NCBI GenBank assembly: GCA_016200765.1
Contig: JACQEC010000230.1
Coordinates: 1-10,913 of the forward strand
DNA length: 10,913 bases
Origin: Chloroflexota bacterium
GTDB lineage: Bacteria; Chloroflexota; Anaerolineae; JACRMK01
Direction of reading: 5' to 3'
The translations under genes and the position numbers were made by a program. The notes under the pieces are model-generated. The model searched no databases and was not told the origin of the DNA. It saw only the letters and a program-made list of their open reading frames with translations. Positions 5,891 to 10,913 of the stretch are shown here, one piece after another; positions within the stretch are counted from its first letter, which is position 1, and the number at the start of each line of letters is the position of its first letter.

Positions 5891-7118
5891 TTACTTCGCC
5901 AGTTCGGTGTTCGACTGCTTCACCGCGGCGTCGAGCGCGGTCTTGGCGTCGGCGGCGCCTTGCAGGATTTCCTGCAGAGCCGGGTTGAGGAACTGGTTAA
6001 TCACCTTCTCGAAGTTGGCGTTGATGGCGCGCGCCTTGCCGTACTTGAACGCCAGATCAATCGCGTCCTTCGCCTTCGGGCTCTTGGCGAAGTAGTCCAC
6101 CATCTGCGGGTCGCTCAACGCGCTGGTGCGCACGGGCAGGTAGCTCGAACTTCGCCGATGCCTCAATCGCCGCGCGCGAGAAGATGGAGTGGATAATCAT
6201 CGCGGCTTTGCCGGCGATGAAGTCGTTGGTCACAGCGCCAAACTCGGCGCCGCCGCGCACGCTCAACGTCTTATCCTTCTTCGCCATATCGTTCCAGATG
6301 GCCAGCCCTTTCAGCGCAGCGTCGCTGTTGTAGGTCGCTTGCTTGCCGTCGGCGCTCAACAGCGCGCCACCGTAGGCCAGCAGCTGCCCCTCAAAGAACC
6401 AATCGCCCGCCAGCGTGCCCATCACCGGCCACTGCGTCACGGCGTCGCCCTGCTTCACCAGCAGTTTGGGCGCGACGGTGCGCAGTTCATCCCAGGTCGT
6501 GGGCGGCTTGTTGGGGTCGAGCCCGGCGGTTTTGAAGGCGTCGCGGTTGTAGAACATCATCGTCGTACTGCGCTGCCAGAGGATGGCGTACAGTTTGTTG
6601 TCGTAGTACGAGTTGCCCAGCAGCGCCTTGGCCAGATCGTCAGACTTGAAATCCGGATCCTTGGCGAAGTCGTCCAGCGCGATAATCTGCTTGGCCGAGG
6701 CCAGTTTCGGAATCTGCAATAGCTCGACCATCGCCGCGTCGGGCAGGACGTTGGCCGCGACGCCGGCCAGTATCTTGGTGTAGTTGTCCGAGTAATTGCC
6801 GGTCAGCACCATGGTCACACGCGCATTGGGGTGCGAGTCGTTATACTTGGCGACCAGCGCGTCCATCGCTTCCTTCAGGAAGCCTTCGGTCGGCAAGGGG
6901 TACCAGATCACCAGCGTCACCGGCTCGGGGGTGGCGGTGGGCTTGGGCGCGGGTACGGGGGTGGCCGTCGGCGCGGGAGCGGTCGTCGGGGCCGCCGGGG
7001 CGACGGTTGGGGCCGCGGGCACGGCGGTCGGCGTCGGGGCCGCGCCGCAGGCGTTTGCCAGCAAGGCCAGCGCCGCCAGCACGATCGAGAACAGTTTACG
7101 GTTGCGCAACGCTTACAT
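5891..7118 (-). pseudogene. Sugar ABC transporter solute-binding lipoprotein, degraded
   Basis: The original product was an exported, lipid-anchored protein that binds a sugar for the MalF/MalG-type pore. The remains show a signal peptide ending in the lipobox-like LLANAC, a Thr/Pro/Ala linker of about 40 residues, then VTLVIWYPLPTEGFLKEAM and the family core with FYNRDAFKTAGLDPNKPPTTWDEL. Two lesions are visible. First, the ATG at 7118 has a fine ribosome site (GGAGG, 5 nt spacing) but is followed at once by TAA; a TTG at 7109 could restart weakly, 14 nt from GGAGG. Second, at about 6144-6147 the frame jumps from AKFE to YLPVRTSALSDPQ in another frame. The 50-60 residues that normally lie between, including the WEFIKW-type helix, are missing. 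The C-terminal part then runs to TAA 5891. Family membership is certain; inactivity is very likely. Confidence 0.88.
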
Positions 7119-7180
7119 CGTTTCCTCCAGTGATGGGATTGGGACTATAGGGGTTTCGGCTGGCCGGGCATCGGCGCGAC

Positions 7181-7222
7181 AAAAAATAAACGGCTCGCCG
7201 TATCGCTACGGGCGAACCGTTT
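7181..7222 (-). terminator. Intrinsic terminator in the leader of the sugar-transport operon
   Basis: On the minus strand, arms AAACGGTTCGCCCGTA (7222-7207) and TACGGCGAGCCGTTT (7202-7188) pair with one G-U and one bulged C around a 4-nt loop, followed by ATTTTTTG. The opposite strand has no T-run after the stem, so it acts in the minus direction. It lies 63 nt before the binding-protein ATG and downstream of a strong minus-strand promoter. It either ends a short RNA or attenuates the operon. Confidence 0.8.
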
Positions 7223-7297
7223 GGTTTAGGAGTGCGAACAGATTGGGGGTTTAAGGTTTGCGCGCCGCTGCAAGATGAATCGCCAGCCATCGGTCTG
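7181..7297 (-). ncRNA. Predicted ~117-nt leader or small RNA upstream of the transporter
   Basis: A consensus promoter (7304-7332) and an intrinsic terminator (7181-7222) bracket a transcript of about 117 nt with no reading frame of note. Its 5' end falls within an inverted repeat, the middle is A/C-rich and apparently little structured, and its 3' end is the terminator stem. It does not resemble 5S rRNA, 6S RNA, tmRNA, the SRP RNA or a riboswitch class I can recognise. No good separate promoter was found between the terminator and the binding-protein gene, so read-through from this promoter probably expresses the operon. That makes it a candidate attenuation leader. Confidence 0.4.
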
Positions 7298-7302
7298 GCT
7301 GG
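7283..7302. promoter_or_regulatory. Operator-like dyad over the transcription start
   Basis: CCAGCCA (7283-7289) and TGGCTGG (7296-7302) form a perfect 7-bp inverted repeat with a 6-bp centre. It begins 2 bp downstream of the -10 box and covers the expected start at about 7297. A 20-bp dyad in this place upstream of a sugar-uptake operon fits a LacI-type repressor site, but no regulator gene is in the window and it could instead be a 5' RNA hairpin. Confidence 0.45.
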
Positions 7303-7303
7303 G

Positions 7304-7332
7304 ATTATAGCATCATCAGGCGCTTCTCGCAA
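7304..7332 (-). promoter_or_regulatory. Sigma70-type promoter of the sugar-transport operon leader
   Basis: On the minus strand, TTGCGA (7332-7327) and TATAAT (7309-7304) are 17 bp apart. Transcription should begin near 7297 and run toward the binding-protein gene. A perfect -10 box at optimal spacing makes this one of the best promoters in the window. Confidence 0.7.
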
Positions 7333-7414
7333 TCCGCCAAAAGTGCGCGCTGATCAGGCGAATGATGGTATGATAGTCTCCTGCCCGTGACCAGCCATCA
7401 TCAGAGAGGTCGCT

Positions 7415-8245
7415 ATGAGGCCGCCTGAACCGATCATCGTCGCCCACTTATTTCCGGAGGTGCACCACGCGCTGATAGACCTGTTGTCCGGCCTATCCGC
7501 CGAGCAGTGGATGCGGCCTGTCCACAACTCCGGCTGGACCGTGCACGACACGGCACTGCATTTGCTGGGCGGCGACGCAGGCATCCTCTCGCACAAGCGC
7601 GACGGGTACGCGAGCCGCGGCGCGCCGCGGGAGGGGTGGCACGAGTTGGTCGCTTTCATCAACGGTCAGAACGAGCGCTGGGTGCAGGCGACGCGGCGCA
7701 TCAGCCCGCGCCTGCTCTGCGATTTCCTGCGGCTGACCGGCGAGCAGGTCTCTGTCTACTTCCAGTCGCTCGACCCGCACGCGCTGGGCGGGCCGGTGGA
7801 CTGGACGGGCCCCGGCCCCGCGCCAGTCTGGCTCGATCTGGCGCGTGAGTACACCGAGCGCTGGCATCACCAACAGCATATCCGCGATGCCGTAGGCCGC
7901 CCCGGCCTGAAGGAGCCGCGCTTCTTTGCGCCCGTGCTGGACACATTCGCGCGCGCTCTGCCGCATACGTTGCGAGAGGTGGATGCGCCTGTGGGTACCG
8001 CGGTTGTGCTGACCATCCACGGCGCGGCCGGAGGGCGCTGGTGGGGCCTGCGTGAGGCGCGCGGCTGGGGGCTTTACCGCGATGTCGCGGGCGAGCCGCA
8101 GGCGGAGGTGGCGCTCGATCAGGAAATCGCGTGGCGGCTACTGACGAAGGGCATCGGCAAGGACGAGGCGCGGCGTCATGCCACGCTGAACGGCGATCAG
8201 GCGCTGGGACTGCGCGTGCTGGAGATGGTCTCCATCATCGCTTGA
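7415..8245 (+). CDS. DinB/maleylpyruvate-isomerase-like family protein
   Basis: This 276-residue protein has the DinB-type four-helix pattern. WTVHDTALHLLGGD at 41-54 supplies one candidate metal histidine (H49), and EYTERWHHQQHIRDAVG at 145-161 supplies the other two (H151 or H152, and H155). The layout fits the group typified by the N-terminal domain of mycothiol-dependent maleylpyruvate isomerase. The last 90 or so residues form a separate region (VLTIHGAAGGRWWGLREARG, 198-217) common to such proteins and of unknown role. The start ATG has GAGAGG five bases upstream; a TATGAT box at 7369-7374 may be its -10 but lacks a good -35. The gene is divergent from the transporter operon and stands alone. 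It shares only the fold with the protein at 497-1354, not an SCP2 tail. Substrate unknown; fold assignment fairly secure. Confidence 0.78.
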   Translation: MRPPEPIIVAHLFPEVHHALIDLLSGLSAEQWMRPVHNSGWTVHDTALHLLGGDAGILSHKRDGYASRGAPREGWHELVAFINGQNERWVQATRRISPRLLCDFLRLTGEQVSVYFQSLDPHALGGPVDWTGPGPAPVWLDLAREYTERWHHQQHIRDAVGRPGLKEPRFFAPVLDTFARALPHTLREVDAPVGTAVVLTIHGAAGGRWWGLREARGWGLYRDVAGEPQAEVALDQEIAWRLLTKGIGKDEARRHATLNGDQALGLRVLEMVSIIA

Positions 8246-8264
8246 GCCCGGCGCGCTGACCCAT

Positions 8265-8336
8265 TTAGCGGCGCTGTGTCAGGCTGAAACAATTGCCACA
8301 GCCATCCTTGAAGGTCGCCTCAATGCCGCAGGGCCG
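8265..8336 (-). pseudogene. C-terminal stub of a VOC/glyoxalase-type gene
   Basis: Directly downstream of lysS the minus strand encodes CGIEATFKDGCGNCFSLTQR ending in TAA at 8265-8267. This resembles the end of vicinal-oxygen-chelate proteins, usually WGxxAxFxDPDGNxFxL. Both positions where relatives carry tryptophan (before GI and after GN) read cysteine here, and the DPDGN turn reads DGCGN, consistent with drift. There is no start codon or upstream body: the next bases belong to the lysS 3' end in another frame. It is therefore the last 24 codons of a lost gene. The match is short, so identification is tentative. Confidence 0.5.
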
Positions 8337-8341
8337 TTCTT

Positions 8342-9670
8342 TTATTCCTTGCCGCGCAGGGCCGGAAAGAGGATCACCTCGCGGATGGCCGACTGGTTGG
8401 CGAAGAGCATCGTCAGCCGGTCAATGCCGATGCCGAGGCCGCCAGTGGGCGGCATCCCGTACTCCATCGCCTGAATATAGTCCTCGTCCAGCGGGTGCGT
8501 TTCCTCGTCGCCCTGTTCTTTGGCGCGCCCCAGCTCCACGAAGCGCGCGCGCTGGTCTTGCGGGTCGTTGAGCTCGGAGAAGGCGTTGCCCGATTCCATG
8601 CCCGCGACAAACGCCTCGAACCGCTCGACCGTGCGCGCGTCGCCGGGCTTCTTCTTGGCGAGCGGCGAAATCTCCAGCGGGTATTCGCTGACAAAGGTCG
8701 GCTGAATCAGCTTGGGCTCGACATACTCGCCGAACAGCTCCTCAACCGTCTTGCCCCACGACGGCTTCTGTTCCACCTTCAGGCCGAGGCGCTCTATCTC
8801 CTGCGCGAGCGACGGCAGGTCGGGAAACTGGGCGATGTCAAGGTCAACCTCGTCGAGGATGGCCTCGCGCATGGTGGTGCGCTTCCACGGCGGCGTCAGG
8901 TCAGCCTCGTGCCCCTGATAGACAATGCGCATGGTGCCCAGCGTCTCCTGCGCGATGGTGGAGAGCATGTCCTCGACCAAGCGCATCACATCCTGATAAT
9001 CCCAATAGGCCGCGTAGCACTCCATCATGGTGAACTCGGGCATGTGCGTGGTGTCAATGCCCTCGTTGCGGAAGTCCTTGCTGATTTCATAGACGCGCTC
9101 GAAGCCGCCGACGATCAGCCGCTTGAGGTAGAGCTCGTCGGAGATGCGCAGGTACATATCCTGATCGAGCGCGTTGTGATGCGTGATAAACGGCTTGGCG
9201 TTGGCGCCGCCGTAGAGGGATTGCAGGACCGGCGTCTCCACCTCCAGAAAACCGCGCGCGTCGAGGTAGCGGCGCATGGCCGAGACGATGCGGCTGCGCA
9301 GGACAAAGACCCGCCGCGCCTCGTCGTTGGCGATCAGGTCGAGATGCCGGTAGCGGTAGCGCAGTTCCTGATCCTTGAGGCCGTGCCACTTTTCAGGCGG
9401 AGGGCGCAGGGCCTTGGCGAGCAGTTGGAGCTTGCCACTGCCGTCCTGCACGTGCGCGAACGACGCCTTGCCCATCACGCGCACGGCGACCAGCCGCCCG
9501 CCGACCGTGGCCTGTGGCTTCACCTCCGGCTCGGCGCCATCGAGCAGGGCGAGCGCCTCGGCGGCGGTGTGCGTGCGCGCGGCGCGCGGCGGGTACGGGT
9601 CTATGCCCTTGCCGCGGATGCGCTCTAATTTGAGCAGGCGCTGGCGCTGGAGCTCGTTCAGGTTTTCCAT
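8342..9670 (-). CDS. lysS: Lysyl-tRNA synthetase, class II, with truncated OB fold
   Basis: LysS charges tRNA(Lys) with lysine. The catalytic domain is complete: motif 1 region FLEVETPVLQSLYGGANAKP at 141-160, motif 2 RVYEISKDFRNEGIDTTHMP at 192-211, and motif 3 GGLGIGIDRLTMLF at 410-423, ending in FPALRGKE. At 442 residues it is about 50 short of the usual size. The gap is in the N-terminal anticodon-binding OB fold: VMGKASFAHVQDGSGKLQL (65-83) is followed at once by LAKALRPPPEKWHGL. In E. coli LysS about 48 residues separate the equivalent blocks, so the later OB-fold strands appear deleted in frame near 9421. This may be a true deletion or an assembly collapse. The ATG abuts the greA stop (TAAATG), so the two genes are co-translated from one message; GGGA three bases upstream is a weak ribosome site. 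Confidence 0.93.
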   Translation of the reverse strand: MENLNELQRQRLLKLERIRGKGIDPYPPRAARTHTAAEALALLDGAEPEVKPQATVGGRLVAVRVMGKASFAHVQDGSGKLQLLAKALRPPPEKWHGLKDQELRYRYRHLDLIANDEARRVFVLRSRIVSAMRRYLDARGFLEVETPVLQSLYGGANAKPFITHHNALDQDMYLRISDELYLKRLIVGGFERVYEISKDFRNEGIDTTHMPEFTMMECYAAYWDYQDVMRLVEDMLSTIAQETLGTMRIVYQGHEADLTPPWKRTTMREAILDEVDLDIAQFPDLPSLAQEIERLGLKVEQKPSWGKTVEELFGEYVEPKLIQPTFVSEYPLEISPLAKKKPGDARTVERFEAFVAGMESGNAFSELNDPQDQRARFVELGRAKEQGDEETHPLDEDYIQAMEYGMPPTGGLGIGIDRLTMLFANQSAIREVILFPALRGKE

Positions 9671-10153
9671 TTATCCCGGCGTCCAGCCAATCTTCACGAT
9701 CTGAAACTTGCGCTCGCCGCTGGGCGTCTTGACGGAACAGCGGTCGCCGACCTTCTTGCCCATCATCGCCTTGCCCATCGGCGACTCGTTGGAGATGCGC
9801 CCTTGCGCGGGGCTGGCCTCGGCGGAACCGACGATCTGATAGGTGTCGTTGGTCTTCTCGCCGTCCTCTTTGACGGTCACAAAGACGCCCAGCTGAACCG
9901 TGTCGGCGGGGCCGCTGTGGTGGATGATCTCGGCGTTGGTGAGCATGTTCTCGATCGTCATGATACGCCCTTCGAGGAAGGCCTGCGCGTTCTTGGCTTC
10001 ATCGTAGCCCGCGTTCTCGGACACGTCGCCGCCCTCTTTAGCGAGTTTGATCTGCGCGGCGACCTCAACGCGGCGCGTGGTTCGCAAGAACTCCAGTTCC
10101 TCCAACAGTTTGCGCCGGCCTTCCACAGTCAAGTAGGTTTTCTTTTCTTGCAT
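9671..10153 (-). CDS. greA: Transcription elongation factor GreA
   Basis: GreA enters the RNA polymerase secondary channel and triggers cleavage of backtracked transcripts. The 160-residue length is normal. The N-terminal coiled coil runs over about residues 8-75 and its tip carries the acidic pair D43 and E46 in GGDVSENAGYDEAK, the residues that position the catalytic metal. The C-terminal FKBP-like domain includes YQIVGSAEASPAQGRISNES and the ending FQIVKIGW. One detail is G49 where most relatives have alanine or glutamate near this point. The start ATG at 10153 has a GGGGGGTGAG ribosome site. lysS follows without a gap, an arrangement common in Chloroflexota and Firmicutes. A good promoter lies at 10251-10279 and the leader holds a terminator-like hairpin just before the ribosome site, so expression is probably attenuated. 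Confidence 0.97.
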   Translation of the reverse strand: MQEKKTYLTVEGRRKLLEELEFLRTTRRVEVAAQIKLAKEGGDVSENAGYDEAKNAQAFLEGRIMTIENMLTNAEIIHHSGPADTVQLGVFVTVKEDGEKTNDTYQIVGSAEASPAQGRISNESPMGKAMMGKKVGDRCSVKTPSGERKFQIVKIGWTPG

Positions 10154-10166
10154 CGCTCACCCCCCG

Positions 10167-10195
10167 AAAAAGAAAACAGCGCTTGCTGGGCGCTG
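10167..10195 (-). terminator. Attenuator-like terminator in the greA leader
   Basis: On the minus strand CAGCGC (10195-10190) pairs with GCGCTG (10182-10177) around a 7-nt loop, followed by TTTTCTTTTT (10176-10167). The T-run ends about 5 nt before the greA ribosome-binding site and lies downstream of the greA promoter. A leader terminator is known in E. coli greA, where it yields the short GraL RNAs, so a comparable control is plausible here. Confidence 0.65.
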
Positions 10196-10210
10196 ACAGC
10201 CGATAACAGG

Positions 10211-10241
10211 GTAGGGGCGCACACAGCCCGTGCGCCCCTAC
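10211..10241. repeat. Perfect 12-bp hairpin in the greA leader
   Basis: GTAGGGGCGCAC (10211-10222) and GTGCGCCCCTAC (10230-10241) pair fully around a 7-nt loop. It lies between the greA -10 box and the attenuator, so it would be in the first 40 nt of the message. Its form resembles short dispersed palindromes found in intergenic DNA of several phyla; whether it recurs in this genome cannot be seen here. Confidence 0.75.
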
Positions 10242-10250
10242 TGTAAGGGC

Positions 10251-10279
10251 ATTATAGATGAAGCGGGATGAGAAAGCAA
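10251..10279 (-). promoter_or_regulatory. Sigma70-type promoter for greA-lysS
   Basis: On the minus strand TTGCTT (10279-10274) and TATAAT (10256-10251) are separated by 17 bp. The start would be near 10244, giving a leader of about 90 nt that contains two hairpins. Confidence 0.7.
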
Positions 10280-10349
10280 ATAAACATCGCGGGCGCGGTA
10301 TAGCATAGAATCGTCGGAGGCGTGAGGACGTCGCGCGTGAGCGCGTATG

Positions 10350-10391
10350 CCCCGAACCGCTTTCAGCGGGCGGGCGAAGCCCGCTTCGGGG
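10350..10391. repeat. Cloverleaf-like three-way palindrome
   Basis: An outer stem CCCCGAA (10350-10356) / TTCGGGG (10385-10391) encloses two abutting hairpins, CCGCT-TTC-AGCGG (10357-10369) and GCGGGC-GAA-GCCCGC (10370-10384). Every base outside the two 3-nt loops is paired. The flanks GCGCG (10341-10345) and CGCGC (10397-10401) may lengthen it. There is no T-tract on either side. Confidence 0.65.
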
Positions 10392-10470
10392 GTGCGCGCG
10401 CATATGGAAGCCGCAAGGCCGAATAGGTTCTTGCGCCCGGCCAATCCGGCCCGTGCCACGGCGGCGACCC

Positions 10471-10495
10471 AGCAGGCGGTTAGAAACCGCCTGCT
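10471..10495. repeat. Perfect 11-bp hairpin
   Basis: AGCAGGCGGTT (10471-10481) and AACCGCCTGCT (10485-10495) pair fully around an AGA loop. It has no T-tract and is not near a gene end. Its design (GC-rich arms, 3-nt loop) is the same as the hairpin at 5852-5884, suggesting a REP-like family in this genome. Confidence 0.7.
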
Positions 10496-10681
10496 ATGAG
10501 TAGCAAACCCTCTGAAGCGGGTTAAGACCTGTTCTCTCTCTGCGATGCACCACGCGAGCGTTGTTTGCGAAGCAACCTCCTTGGCTTGCAGCAGGGGATC
10601 GCTTCGCTTCCCGCCACGCTTCGCTCGCGGCTCCGGCTCGCATTGACAGTGGGCAACTGCGTAATGCTTAATATTGATAAA

Positions 10682-10693
10682 ACATTTGTTCTA
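10682..10693 (+). repeat. 12-bp direct repeat, copy 1 (possible operator)
   Basis: ACATTTGTTCTA occurs here and again at 10737-10748, 55 bp apart, upstream of the SRPBCC-like gene. With the preceding base each copy has a partly symmetric AAC/GAC-N4-GTTC core, similar to Gram-positive type SOS boxes (GAACN4GTTC) with one mismatch. Confidence 0.5.
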
Positions 10694-10721
10694 GCGAGTT
10701 ACCTTTTGCTGCGACTGCGTG

Positions 10722-10727
10722 TACAAT
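10722..10727 (+). promoter_or_regulatory. Possible -10 box for the SRPBCC-like gene
   Basis: TACAAT lies 33 bp before the start codon, in the most AT-rich part of the region. The -35 at 17 bp spacing (TTACCT, 10699-10704) is poor, so an activator or a different sigma factor may be needed. Confidence 0.35.
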
Positions 10728-10736
10728 CATTGCTGG

Positions 10737-10748
10737 ACATTTGTTCTA
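10737..10748 (+). repeat. 12-bp direct repeat, copy 2, in the 5' leader
   Basis: This is an exact second copy of ACATTTGTTCTA. It ends directly before the ribosome site AGGAG of the following gene, and so lies downstream of the presumed -10 box, where a bound protein could block transcription or translation start. Confidence 0.5.
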
Positions 10749-10760
10749 TAGGAGTGTGCG

Positions 10761-10913
10761 ATGGGCGAAGGCGGCGTGAGTAACACGTCCTACCGGTCGG
10801 CGCACGGCCGGGTGCTGCGGCACGAGGGGCTGATTCAGGCGGGGCAGGCGGAGGTCTGGCAGACGCTGACGACGACCGAGGGCTTGCGCAAGTTTGTCGC
10901 GCCGGTCGTGCGG
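10761..10913 (+). CDS. SRPBCC/AHSA1-like protein, 3' end beyond window
   Basis: Only the first 51 codons are present. After a short polar N-terminus the sequence HEGLIQAGQAEVWQTLTTTE (21-40) followed by GLRKFVAPVV matches the opening strand and first helix of SRPBCC (START/AHSA1-like) ligand-binding proteins, where xxVWxxLTTxEGLxxW is typical. These small cytoplasmic proteins bind hydrophobic ligands; some are Hsp90 activators or partners of ArsR-type regulators, but nothing here selects among these. ATG 10761 has AGGAG seven bases upstream. The gene is divergent from greA, with two copies of a 12-bp direct repeat in its promoter region. Family assignment is moderately sure because so little of the protein is visible. 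Confidence 0.7.
   Translation, partial: MGEGGVSNTSYRSAHGRVLRHEGLIQAGQAEVWQTLTTTEGLRKFVAPVVR

Larger units (their letters stand above)
10262..10760. other. Gene-free, hairpin-rich intergenic stretch
   Basis: About 500 bp between the divergent greA and SRPBCC-like genes hold no credible coding frame; the short open frames lack ribosome sites and family features. The content is palindromes: CGCGC/GCGCG at 10332-10345, a three-stem structure at 10350-10391, a perfect 11-bp hairpin at 10471-10495, and GTTGTTT/AAGCAAC at 10560-10576. The final 90 bp is distinctly more AT-rich and carries the promoter region of the last gene. Confidence 0.6.

Noticed and set aside
7181..7297. 5S rRNA or a known riboswitch because of the ~117-nt size
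   Set aside because: The 5S terminal helix and conserved loops are absent, and I see no recognised riboswitch consensus.
7315..7360. 8-bp direct repeat ATCAGGCG at 7315-7322 and 7353-7360
   Set aside because: It is short and weakly placed relative to either divergent promoter. It could be chance.
8495..9628. Plus-strand open frame of 377 codons opposite lysS
   Set aside because: The opposite strand carries all class II synthetase motifs. The antisense frame has no ribosome site or recognisable domain.
10238..10403. Short minus-strand open frames upstream of greA as leader peptides
   Set aside because: They lack ribosome sites, and most of their length lies upstream of the predicted greA transcription start.
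10262..10760. CRISPR array or tRNA cluster in the palindrome-rich stretch
   Set aside because: The palindromes differ from each other, have no regular spacing and none shows tRNA anticodon or T-loop features.

Overview
The window is GC-rich bacterial DNA, most likely from a member of the Chloroflexota (Anaerolineae-like). The clues are a lipoprotein-type sugar-binding protein with a long Thr/Pro/Ala linker right after the lipobox cysteine, a greA-lysS pair with no gap, two DinB-fold genes and many short intergenic hairpins. This is inference, since no marker gene fixes the taxon. No rRNA, tRNA, CRISPR array or replication origin was seen.

Layout, left to right. (1) 1-1354, minus: a DinB/SCP2-type protein followed 8 nt later by upp (uracil phosphoribosyltransferase), cut by the window edge. 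(2) 1434-2779, plus: a broken restriction-modification locus. The N-terminal stub of a type IIG-like enzyme gene, with its promoter, lies at the left. A C-terminal stub typical of the same enzyme class lies at the right. Between them sit an orphan C-terminal reading frame and an intact, translationally coupled DNA adenine methyltransferase. (3) 2760-2914: a 155-bp imperfect inverted-repeat unit between convergent transcription units. (4) 2917-7332, minus: a carbohydrate ABC transporter operon in decay, in the order leader RNA with operator-like dyad and terminator, solute-binding protein, MalF-type permease, MalG-type permease. The binding-protein gene has a stop at codon 2 and an out-of-frame internal deletion. 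The MalF-type gene is split by a complete 1175-bp IS4-like element with a 10-bp target duplication. Only the MalG-type gene is intact. (5) 7415-8245, plus: a second DinB/maleylpyruvate-isomerase-like protein. (6) 8265-10279, minus: greA-lysS with its promoter and an attenuator-like leader, ending in the stub of a VOC/glyoxalase gene. LysS appears to lack about 48 residues of its OB fold in frame. (7) 10262-10760: a gene-free, hairpin-rich stretch, then the start of an SRPBCC/AHSA1-like gene at the right edge.

The common thread is erosion: five loci carry a lesion (type IIG ends, binding protein, MalF permease, VOC stub, LysS OB fold). Either this lineage has a remodelled, decaying accessory region, or some of the deletions are assembly collapses; read mapping across the junctions would decide. 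The points most worth following are the methyltransferase placed between the two ends of a dismantled type IIG gene, the leader RNAs with terminators ahead of the sugar-transport operon and greA, and the truncated LysS.
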